In this document: in pieces, positions 1-5,741 of the stretch
Layout: every line of letters starts with the position of its first letter
How positions within the stretch are numbered: the stretch's first letter is position 1
NCBI GenBank assembly: GCA_030635405.1
Contig: DAOVZA010000108.1
Span: 1 to 6,943 of the forward strand
Direction: 5' to 3'
DNA: 6,943 nt
DNA from: Desulfocapsa sp.
GTDB taxonomy: Bacteria > Desulfobacterota > Desulfobulbia > Desulfobulbales > Desulfocapsaceae
The notes under the pieces: model-generated
The model's input: the letters and a program-made list of their open reading frames with translations, nothing else
Told to the model about the DNA's origin: nothing
Databases searched by the model: none
Made by a program: the position numbers and the translations under genes

Positions 1-1985
1 TACTGTTTCTGTTCGGAAAGAAGCAGGCCTAAGGAATAGTTGACATCTGGCTGGTCAGGGTTCACAGCCAGGGCCTTTCGTAACTGTTCTTCTGCAAGAT
101 CATTTTTCCCAAGCCTGCTATAAAGAACCGCCAGATTTGTCCTGGCCGTATAAAAATCACGATCAATAGCAAAAGCCTTTTTAAACTGTTCTTCTGCCTT
201 ATCCGGTTGTCCCTGGTAGCTGTACAACGCTCCAAGATTGAGCCTGGATGCAGCAAAATCTGATGAATAAAGAGCAATTTCTTCAAACTCTTTCAGGGCA
301 TCTCTGAACGATTCCTGCCAACGTTTAGCAAGCTGATCCGCTGGAATACGAGTCAATGCCCTTGCTGCTTCAATCCGTACTCCTTTGACCGGATCATCAA
401 GTAAAGGCCCAATCACCTGCATCTGCTCTTCTAAAGAAAATCGAGGCAGGAACATGAGAGCTGTCCGGCGCAGAACGGCCTCATCACTTGCCAGGCCTAG
501 CTTAAATGCGCCAATAACACGCACGCCCTGGTACCTGCCCAGCAGAGAAAGGGCTGTTGCCCGCACAAGGGCGGGTGCCAAATGATCTGACACAAGCAGG
601 ATCAACTCTTCTTTTGCCTGCAGTTCTCCATTGCGAGCTGCACTGAAGGTGCTTCCATAGTGATACTTTTGTTTGCTGCCGTACCATTTTAACGTATACT
701 CAGCGGACCATTCATTAGTTTTATCAGCATGGCAGCGATTACATGCATTGGGTGTACCCAGCTCAACACTGAGGTCCGGTCGCGGTATACGTATTGAATG
801 GTCGGGACGGTAATCATTAACCATATAATGGCGTCCCGGCATATGGCACTGGATGCACTCGGCGCCACTGCCAACTGCAAAAAGGAGTTTTCCTTCAGAA
901 TCAAGAATGGGATCACCCTTCTCACCCTCCTGCTTATGAAAGTGGTGTTCACTGGTATCGTAAAGAGAGGCCTGGTGACACTGGAGACAGAGTTTGTTGC
1001 CCTCTTCATGCAGCTTGATGGTGTGCACATTATGGCAGTCTGCACAGTACACATCATTGGCATACATCTTTGACTGCACAAAGGAGGCGTAAACATAAAC
1101 CTCATCAAGAATCTGACCATCCGGATGGTAGAGTCCCTCTTCAAGGAGCCTTGGTGTTTCGGTATCGAGAAGATCCTGCTGTTGATGGGTGTAGTCTCCT
1201 AGCATAGAACGCCGAGAATGACAGGGAGCACAGATCTCTACCTGCTGCCGGTTTTTTATATCAGAGGTCTGTACCAGCAGACCATCATCTGCTGTCCTCG
1301 CCATTTCTGGCAGTTCACCCCAAGTTAGATGTTTTGATCCTGCGCCATGACAAGCTTCACAGCCCACATTGATCTCTGCCCACTGGGTATCATAACTACC
1401 CGTCGCCGGATCATAGTTTTTACGCAGCTCTGTGGAATGACAGTCTGCGCACATGGAATTCCAGTTTTGTCCCTGATTGGTCCAGTAGATCCACTCTTCA
1501 GGATCCAGATCCAGATTAGGATAGAGGTGAAACCATTTCTTTTCTTTATCGTCCCAGGCAATGGGTAGACACTGCATCTTTCCGTCAGGAAAAGGAATCA
1601 GATATTGCTGCAAAGGATACCAGCCAAAGGTATGGCTGATTTCATATTCCGCCATCTCTCCCTTTGGCCCCTGAGTATAAACAAAAAATGTACCATTCTT
1701 ACGATAAAACCGTGATTGAACACCGTTCTTTACAAAAATAGTATCATTAAAGTCTCCAAGAACCGTCTCTTCAGTAGCCACTGCCATGGCCTTGGCATGA
1801 TGTGACTCCTGCCATTCTTCATACTCTTTCTTATGACATTTCTCACAGCTCTCACTGCCGACAAATACCGCTGTCTGAGCTGATTCCGCTACAACTGTCC
1901 TGTTCTTTTGTTTCAATGCATATAGGGGTAATGATAGGACAATGACAAGTGTGGCAAGAATGCCTGTAATCTTCCAGGTTCGCAT
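1..1985 (-). CDS. Octaheme c-type cytochrome with HEAT-like and TPR repeats (3' end outside window)
   Basis: The gene is open for 661 codons from ATG 1985-1983 to the window edge, so the C-terminus is missing. Residues 6-23 are a hydrophobic export signal or anchor. Eight CXXCH heme sites are all in one frame: CEKCH 47-51, CADCH 179-183, CEACH 209-213, CAPCH 252-256, CADCH 314-318, CLQCH 333-337, CIQCH 377-381 and CNRCH 415-419. There is no CXXCK. The first is followed by W..SHHAKAM, typical of cytochrome c554-like proteins. FGWYPLQQYLIPFPDGK (120-136) and NWNSMCADCHST (174-185) are blocks I recognise from TPR-linked multiheme cytochromes. About residues 460-547 are HEAT-like helices (LVRATALSLL, GVRIEAARALTRI). 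TPRs run from about 573 to the edge (LNLGALYSYQGQPDKAEEQF, LAVLYSRLGKNDLAEEQL). It starts 4 nt after the Rieske stop. Likely a periplasmic electron carrier taking electrons from the Rieske/cytochrome b pair; an enzymatic role is not excluded. Confidence 0.93.
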   Translation of the reverse strand, partial: MRTWKITGILATLVIVLSLPLYALKQKNRTVVAESAQTAVFVGSESCEKCHKKEYEEWQESHHAKAMAVATEETVLGDFNDTIFVKNGVQSRFYRKNGTFFVYTQGPKGEMAEYEISHTFGWYPLQQYLIPFPDGKMQCLPIAWDDKEKKWFHLYPNLDLDPEEWIYWTNQGQNWNSMCADCHSTELRKNYDPATGSYDTQWAEINVGCEACHGAGSKHLTWGELPEMARTADDGLLVQTSDIKNRQQVEICAPCHSRRSMLGDYTHQQQDLLDTETPRLLEEGLYHPDGQILDEVYVYASFVQSKMYANDVYCADCHNVHTIKLHEEGNKLCLQCHQASLYDTSEHHFHKQEGEKGDPILDSEGKLLFAVGSGAECIQCHMPGRHYMVNDYRPDHSIRIPRPDLSVELGTPNACNRCHADKTNEWSAEYTLKWYGSKQKYHYGSTFSAARNGELQAKEELILLVSDHLAPALVRATALSLLGRYQGVRVIGAFKLGLASDEAVLRRTALMFLPRFSLEEQMQVIGPLLDDPVKGVRIEAARALTRIPADQLAKRWQESFRDALKEFEEIALYSSDFAASRLNLGALYSYQGQPDKAEEQFKKAFAIDRDFYTARTNLAVLYSRLGKNDLAEEQLRKALAVNPDQPDVNYSLGLLLSEQKQ

Positions 1986-1989
1986 TCTC

Positions 1990-2502
1990 TCAGCTCTGCT
2001 CCCCTGAATATACCAACTGTTCCGCTGCAAAAACAGAACGCCTCACAGGAGTACTGATATCAATCAAAACCTGCTCATCTTCCAAAGTAACAGTAAACAA
2101 ATCCAAGGCACGTGGTGCCGGGGATTTTAAAACATTCCCGGTAATATCAAAAACAGAGGCATGGCAAGGACACTCAAACTGCCTCCGTTCCTCAACCCAG
2201 GGTACGGCGCAGCCTAAATGAGTACATTTTCTGGAAATGGCAAGAAAGCCACCATCATCAAGACGACTGAGGTAGAGATGTCCTTTGAGAATGAGAGTGA
2301 CTGATCCGGGTGGAAAATCTGCAACAGTACCAGCAAGCAGTTTTTCTGCCTCCTTTCCACCTGCCTTTTTTCGGCCTGAGCTAAGAAAAAAAACAGCTCC
2401 TGCCAGAAGCTGTAGTAATGCGGCAAGACCTAATAAAGTCCAGACTCTTGAAATAAAACTGCGCCTGGAAGCAGAGGTTTTCTTTTCTTTTACCATGGCC
2501 AC
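1990..2502 (-). CDS. Rieske [2Fe-2S] protein of a bc-type complex
   Basis: A 170-residue protein that carries electrons from quinol to the c-type acceptor on the outer face of the inner membrane. The cluster-binding motifs are CTHLGC (93-98) and CPCHAS (111-116), giving Cys93/His95 and Cys111/His114 as ligands; Cys98 and Cys113 are placed for the usual stabilising disulfide. SPAPRALD (128-135) matches the conserved proline loop. The N-terminus has a twin-arginine motif, SRRSFIS (12-18), followed by a hydrophobic helix (about 21-40) that probably stays as the membrane anchor. Length is normal for the QcrA/PetC family. The start is uncertain: GTG at 2502, with GGGA 10 nt upstream, or ATG at 2496, two codons later. 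Either start overlaps the end of the cytochrome b gene, so translation is probably coupled. The family call is secure; the petC/qcrA name is withheld because the partner set is non-standard. Confidence 0.95.
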   Translation of the reverse strand: MAMVKEKKTSASRRSFISRVWTLLGLAALLQLLAGAVFFLSSGRKKAGGKEAEKLLAGTVADFPPGSVTLILKGHLYLSRLDDGGFLAISRKCTHLGCAVPWVEERRQFECPCHASVFDITGNVLKSPAPRALDLFTVTLEDEQVLIDISTPVRRSVFAAEQLVYSGEQS

Positions 2503-3527
2503 ACCAATATCATCCCGGGGCCGCGAAACCAGATGCCCGTAATAGTTAAGATCAACAATCCAAGAGTTCCGCCAAGAAAGACAAATCGCAACATCGTTCT
2601 TAGTTTTCCTGCCGTGTTCCCGATGAATGGGAGCAGAACAAGAAAAAGTCCAACAGTAAGAGGTAGAACAAAGACCGCAACCAGTGGGGGGACATGGAGC
2701 AGCAATTCCTGGGCTCCGAGAAAATACCAGGGGGCCTTTACATTTTGAGGAGTGAGCTGGGGGTTAGCCATATCCCCAAGCGGGGCATCAACAAACATCG
2801 CAAAGAGAAGCAGAAGACAGCTCACCAGTGCAACAAAGGAGAATTCCCGTACCAACAGCTCATGCTGCACCACTGATGGTTTTGCTCTATCAGCACCCTG
2901 CTCCTTTCCAGGCAGAAATACGCCACCAGCCTTGCGAACAAACCAAAAATGGTAACTCATAAGCAGCAAGAGAGCCACTGGAACAACAGTTGTGTGAAGA
3001 GCATAAAAAATCTTCAGAGTGGCGGCTCCCACCTCGCCGCTGCCGATTATAACTTTTTGTAAGGGAATGCCAATAAATGGGATATAAGCAAGCATACCAC
3101 CAGCAATGGTTACCGCCCAATAGGAAAGCTGATCCCAGGGCAACAGATAACCACTGAAATTGGCCAGTAAAATGAGTATTCCAAGCCCCAGGCCAACCAG
3201 CCAGTTCCGATGCCGGGGCGGATAAAAGGCGCCACTCAAAAAAACACGCAGCATGTGCAGAAAAGCCACAATGACAAGAAGGTGTCCGGTCCAATGATGC
3301 AGGTTACGCACAAGCTGGCCCAGAAAAACAGAATTCTGAATATGCTGAACCGATTCATAGGCCAGAACCGGTAGAGGCTCATAGAAAAAGCCCAACAAGA
3401 GTCCACTGGCAAGCTGCTGTACAATCATGAGAGCAGCCATACCACCAAGCCCCCAGGTGAGGGTGAATCGGATAGCTTCTGCAGGTACTCGCCGAGGGCG
3501 AAAATGAAGGAGGAAATTTTTACTCAA
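2490..3527 (-). CDS. Cytochrome b of a bc/b6f-type complex (b6 and subunit IV halves fused)
   Basis: A 345-residue integral membrane quinol oxidase subunit with about seven helices, four in the b6-like half and three in the subunit-IV-like half. Heme b ligands are His77 and His91 (in RNLHHW...FLHMLRVF) and His178 and His193 (LHTTVVP...SYHFW). The second pair is 15 residues apart, as in cytochrome b6, rather than 14 as in mitochondrial cytochrome b. YLLPWDQLSYWA (127-138) is the conserved segment after helix C. The Qo motif reads APWYF (265-269) in place of PEWYF. The only cysteine is Cys237, so the b6 cysteine that binds heme ci is missing. The start is TTG (3527-3525), preceded 5 nt upstream by AGGA. 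An in-frame TGA lies upstream with no ATG between. First gene of the operon; its stop lies inside the start of the Rieske gene. Confidence 0.95.
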   Translation of the reverse strand: MSKNFLLHFRPRRVPAEAIRFTLTWGLGGMAALMIVQQLASGLLLGFFYEPLPVLAYESVQHIQNSVFLGQLVRNLHHWTGHLLVIVAFLHMLRVFLSGAFYPPRHRNWLVGLGLGILILLANFSGYLLPWDQLSYWAVTIAGGMLAYIPFIGIPLQKVIIGSGEVGAATLKIFYALHTTVVPVALLLLMSYHFWFVRKAGGVFLPGKEQGADRAKPSVVQHELLVREFSFVALVSCLLLLFAMFVDAPLGDMANPQLTPQNVKAPWYFLGAQELLLHVPPLVAVFVLPLTVGLFLVLLPFIGNTAGKLRTMLRFVFLGGTLGLLILTITGIWFRGPGMILVWPW

Positions 3528-3532
3528 TTGAA

Positions 3533-3537
3533 TCCTG
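3533..3537 (-). promoter_or_regulatory. Ribosome binding site that fixes the TTG start of cytochrome b
   Basis: Read on the minus strand this is CAGGA, with its last base 5 nt before the TTG codon at 3527. It supports TTG as the start in the absence of any in-frame ATG between the upstream stop and the first membrane helix. Confidence 0.6.
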
Positions 3538-3565
3538 TTATAACGTTTACTACATCATTTAAAAT

Positions 3566-3580
3566 AGGATTGGCAATCCT
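3566..3580. repeat. Short perfect inverted repeat, possible operator
   Basis: AGGATTG and CAATCCT flank a single central G, a perfect 7-bp dyad. It lies 38 nt upstream of the TTG start of cytochrome b, where it could overlap the leader or a promoter-proximal binding site. I do not recognise the regulator. Confidence 0.4.
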
Positions 3581-3706
3581 TATGAATTGATCAGCTAATC
3601 TGTATCTCTATACTGGTAATTCTATAAAACCAAAAGATTAAAACAAAAAAATAAAATACTCTCATTCTGGGAACTTTTCACAAATCCAATGATTTCAGAC
3701 TGCCTG

Positions 3707-3727
3707 GGATAACACAAAGTGTCATCC
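3707..3727. repeat. Inverted repeat in divergent promoter region, possible operator
   Basis: GGATAACAC and GTGTCATCC flank AAA; eight of nine positions pair. The core ACAC-AAA-GTGT is perfect. It sits 33 nt upstream of the aqpZ -35 box, a position suited to an activator site for aqpZ, or to a shared site with the divergent cytochrome operon. No known consensus is matched with confidence. Confidence 0.4.
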
Positions 3728-3760
3728 AAATTAACACCTCAATTTACTCTATTTTTTACA

Positions 3761-3788
3761 TGGACAATTACAGAGACGCTCGTATAAT
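3761..3788 (+). promoter_or_regulatory. Sigma70-like promoter of aqpZ
   Basis: The -35 box is TGGACA (3761-3766), one mismatch from TTGACA. The -10 box is TATAAT (3783-3788), a perfect match, with a 16-nt spacer. Transcription would start near 3795, leaving a leader of about 35 nt before the aqpZ ATG. Found by eye, not by a scoring model. Confidence 0.65.
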
Positions 3789-3829
3789 GACAATTCTTCT
3801 TATAACATTACTACTATTCAAGGATAAAA

Positions 3830-4525
3830 ATGAAAAAGTATTGTGCAGAATTTATCGGAACATTTTGGTTGGTACTTGGCGGATGTGGCAGTGCAGTTTT
3901 GGCAGCAGCTTTTCCTGAGGTGGGTATTGGCCTGCTTGGCGTTTCTTTTGCTTTTGGTCTCACCGTTTTGACCATGGCCTTTGCCATTGGTCACATTTCA
4001 GGTTGTCATCTTAATCCTGCCGTCTCCATCGGCTTATGTGCTGGAGGTCGTTTCCCTGCAAATCAGCTGGCCCCGTATATCATCGCCCAACTCCTTGGAG
4101 CTATTACCGCAGGAGGAGTTCTTTTTGTCATTGCCAGTGGCAAGGAAGGCTTTGATCTGGCTTCCGGTTTTGCATCAAACGGTTACGGAGCCCACTCACC
4201 AGGTGGCTACTCAATGGTGGCTGCTCTTGTCACCGAAGTGGTTATGACCATGATGTTTCTCTTTGTAATAATGGGAGTTACCGACGATCGTGCACCCGTT
4301 GGTTTTGCCCCCATCGGCATCGGCCTCTGCCTGACCCTTATCCATCTGATCAGTATTCCAGTAACCAACACTTCGGTCAATCCGGCAAGAAGTACTGGTG
4401 TTGCAATCTTTGCCGGTGACTGGGCTCTCACCCAGTTGTGGCTTTTCTGGCTGGCTCCTATTGTCGGCGCAGTACTGGGAGCTGTTATTTACCGTTATAT
4501 CGGCAGTGAAAAAACAGCTTCTTAA
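3830..4525 (+). CDS. aqpZ: Aquaporin Z, water channel
   Basis: A 231-residue inner-membrane MIP-family channel, the same length as E. coli AqpZ and closely similar in recalled sequence throughout. The two pore loops carry NPA at 62-64 and 184-186. The aromatic/arginine filter is Phe42, His172, Thr181 and Arg187, which correspond to E. coli Phe43, His174, Thr183 and Arg189 and predict a water-selective pore rather than a glycerol facilitator. Cys19 matches the E. coli residue linked to mercury sensitivity. Stretches such as SGFASNGYG and [18 protein letters not shown] are near identical to the family. ATG at 3830 is preceded by AGGA (3821-3824) with 5-nt spacing and by its own promoter. It is monocistronic as far as can be seen, divergent from the cytochrome operon, and probably linked to osmotic adjustment. 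Confidence 0.97.
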   Translation: MKKYCAEFIGTFWLVLGGCGSAVLAAAFPEVGIGLLGVSFAFGLTVLTMAFAIGHISGCHLNPAVSIGLCAGGRFPANQLAPYIIAQLLGAITAGGVLFVIASGKEGFDLASGFASNGYGAHSPGGYSMVAALVTEVVMTMMFLFVIMGVTDDRAPVGFAPIGIGLCLTLIHLISIPVTNTSVNPARSTGVAIFAGDWALTQLWLFWLAPIVGAVLGAVIYRYIGSEKTAS

Positions 4526-4562
4526 TTTCAAAAAGAACACGATTAAATAATTAGAGGAGGTT

Positions 4563-4592
4563 TTGCCTGCTGTTTTGATACAAAGCAGGCAA
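4563..4592 (+). terminator. Stem-loop downstream of aqpZ, weak terminator candidate
   Basis: TTGCCTGCT (4563-4571) pairs perfectly with AGCAGGCAA (4584-4592), 37 nt after the aqpZ stop. The 12-nt loop can form three more pairs (TTG 4575-4577 with CAA 4581-4583). No T-run follows on either strand, so this is not a classical intrinsic terminator. It may protect the 3' end of the aqpZ mRNA or assist factor-dependent termination. Confidence 0.45.
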
Positions 4593-4714
4593 TGACAAAT
4601 CACCGCAGTACAAAACCTGTAATAAAACCAAGGACGCACAACTTAACAGGCCGAACACCCCAGTTTAATCAGCATCACAAACCCAATATATTTCCCTACT
4701 GATCAAGTAATTTA

Positions 4715-4741
4715 TTGCCACCTTTCAATGTGCAATATAAG
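4715..4741 (+). promoter_or_regulatory. Weak promoter candidate for the lipoprotein-dnaE unit
   Basis: TTGCCA (4715-4720) and TATAAG (4736-4741) each differ by one base from the sigma70 consensus, but the spacer is 15 nt, shorter than the usual 16-18. A second -10-like TATTAT at 4745-4750 has only poor -35 partners. The position, about 70 nt before the lipoprotein start, is reasonable. Confidence 0.3.
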
Positions 4742-4798
4742 GGGTATTATGGTATGTTCTCCACTCTTATTTTACTGTTGCTCAACGCCTCTTCCATC

Positions 4799-4803
4799 GG
4801 AGA
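4799..4803 (+). promoter_or_regulatory. Ribosome binding site that fixes the TTG start of the lipoprotein
   Basis: GGAGA ends 6 nt before TTG at 4810. The resulting N-terminus is a textbook lipoprotein signal (Lys-rich, then [10 protein letters not shown]), which supports TTG as the start. Confidence 0.65.
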
Positions 4804-4809
4804 ATAATT

Positions 4810-5739
4810 TTGAACAAATACCTTTCCAAACTCAAATACATCCTTATTCTACTCCTTCTATCAGGCTGTGCAGCCTCCACCATAAACAAGGCCGAACAAC
4901 AGGGAGCCACAGCTCTCACCCCTCAGGAAATTTTTGATTTAAGTACCGGAAACACACTCCGCCTGATTTCTTCAGACTTTGACTCCCATATTTATTTCAG
5001 TGAAGATGGCTCTTTATCAGCTAGTTCTGTATTTAATAACAACACTGATTACGGTTCCTGGGATATCACCGATAAAGCGAACCTTTGTCTCAAATTTACC
5101 GTCTGGTATTTTGGAGACACACAGTGCTTTTCAATTTTCAAAGATGTAGAAAAAGATCAATATCTTTTCTTTACAGGAAACGGCGCACTCGCCTACACCG
5201 CTGAGGTATCTTCCGGAAACCCGCAAAAGATCGCAATTAAGACAAAGAAAGATAAAAGGGAACGATATGTCCGCCAGGATATGACAAAGGGACAGCAGAA
5301 ACAAACCCCTGAATCTGTACCAAGCAAATCAGAGTCGGTAAATGTTCCGGCACCAACCGTGGCAAGTACAACTTCAAGCTCTTCACATGAAGAAGTACAA
5401 CATACTGTAAAGGCTATGGCTCAAAACTGTCCCGGCTGTAACTTTGAGAAAGCTGACCTGCGTCAGGCCAATCTGGTTGAGGCCAATCTCAAAGGTGCAA
5501 ATCTTAAGGGAGCTGATCTCAGCCGTGCCAATCTACGTCGCGCCAATCTTGAAGGTGATGATCTCTCAGGTGCCACATTGCTCAGCAAAAAACTTCCCGG
5601 TGCTCATTTTAAAGGTGCCGACCTAACAGGCGCTGACTTTACGGGGTCAAATCTCATACATGCAGATTTTACTAATGCCGACATCGAAGGTACCATTCTT
5701 AAGAATACCCTCCAGGAGGGTATAAAAGGACTCAAATAG
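4810..5739 (+). CDS. Pentapeptide-repeat lipoprotein
   Basis: A 309-residue lipoprotein of unknown function. The signal peptide ends in lipobox LSGC with Cys20 as the lipidated residue; Ala follows, so the E. coli sorting rule predicts the outer membrane. Residues about 35-135 form a globular part with [16 protein letters not shown] and YGSWDI, a pattern loosely like small periplasmic domains of unknown function; Cys93 and Cys106 could form a disulfide. Residues about 155-195 are a Lys/Gln then Ser/Thr/Pro-rich linker. CPGC (207-210) introduces roughly 17 A(D/N)LXX-type repeats (about 211-297), expected to fold as a right-handed beta helix. The start is TTG, with GGAGA 6 nt upstream; no ATG is in frame after the TAA at 4738. 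Its stop is 2 nt before dnaE, suggesting co-transcription. The repeats do not prove a gyrase-binding role, since the protein should be extracytoplasmic. Confidence 0.88.
   Translation: MNKYLSKLKYILILLLLSGCAASTINKAEQQGATALTPQEIFDLSTGNTLRLISSDFDSHIYFSEDGSLSASSVFNNNTDYGSWDITDKANLCLKFTVWYFGDTQCFSIFKDVEKDQYLFFTGNGALAYTAEVSSGNPQKIAIKTKKDKRERYVRQDMTKGQQKQTPESVPSKSESVNVPAPTVASTTSSSSHEEVQHTVKAMAQNCPGCNFEKADLRQANLVEANLKGANLKGADLSRANLRRANLEGDDLSGATLLSKKLPGAHFKGADLTGADFTGSNLIHADFTNADIEGTILKNTLQEGIKGLK
5705..5723 (+). repeat. 19-bp palindrome just upstream of dnaE
   Basis: ATACCCTCC and GGAGGGTAT flank a single A, a perfect 9-bp dyad. As RNA it would form an 8-bp stem with a CAG loop. It lies in the last codons of the lipoprotein gene, 18 nt before the dnaE ATG, and buries an AGGAGG sequence (5714-5719). 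A second palindrome, ATTCTTAAGAAT (5695-5706), overlaps it by 2 nt. No T-run follows, so it is not an intrinsic terminator. Confidence 0.55.
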
Positions 5740-5741
5740 TA

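Larger units (their letters stand above)
3528..3829. other. Divergent intergenic region between the cytochrome operon and aqpZ
   Basis: This 302-nt AT-rich stretch has no credible gene on either strand. It must hold the start signals for both the leftward cytochrome b-Rieske-cytochrome c operon and the rightward aqpZ. A convincing promoter is visible only for aqpZ (3761-3788). On the minus strand, TATAGA-like -10 candidates exist around 3607-3625, but none has a good -35 box, so that promoter may depend on an activator or use another sigma factor. Two inverted repeats, at 3566-3580 and 3707-3727, are listed separately. Confidence 0.7.
4526..4809. other. Intergenic region between aqpZ and the lipoprotein gene
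   Basis: These 284 nt contain the stem-loop at 4563-4592 and a weak promoter candidate at 4715-4741. The stretch between them (about 4600-4700) shows no recognisable element. Small open frames here lack a good start signal or run on into the lipoprotein gene in another frame, so no gene is called. Confidence 0.6.

Noticed and set aside
689..1144. A 151-codon minus-strand open frame with many Cys, Thr and Ile residues.
   Set aside because: It is another frame of the octaheme cytochrome gene, whose own frame carries the heme motifs here.
1..1985. A broken or frameshifted cytochrome gene.
   Set aside because: All eight CXXCH motifs, the export signal and the TPRs are in the same frame with no stop from 1985 to the edge, so the gene is simply cut by the window.
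3587..3600. A possible FNR box, TTGATCAGCTAATC, upstream of cytochrome b.
   Set aside because: The first half matches TTGAT but the second half does not match ATCAA, so the dyad is not convincing.
4553..4595. A tiny peptide frame (TTG at 4563) after the strong AGGAGG at 4555-4560.
   Set aside because: Spacing is only 2 nt, the peptide would be ten residues, and the region is better explained as the stem-loop.
4728..4937. A 69-codon open frame beginning before the lipoprotein gene.
   Set aside because: It has no clear ribosome site and overlaps the lipoprotein signal-peptide region in another frame, giving a non-protein-like Pro/Ser/His-rich sequence.
5428..5702. The repeated GCCAATCT-like units as a DNA tandem repeat or CRISPR-like array.
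   Set aside because: The 15-nt periodicity follows the pentapeptide code, units diverge at synonymous positions, and there are no spacers.
5714..5719. AGGAGG as the dnaE ribosome binding site.
   Set aside because: It is 22 nt from the ATG at 5742, and no start codon in the dnaE frame lies at a suitable distance.
4810..5739. A Qnr/MfpA-type gyrase-protecting protein next to dnaE.
   Set aside because: The lipobox predicts export and lipidation, so contact with cytoplasmic gyrase is unlikely.
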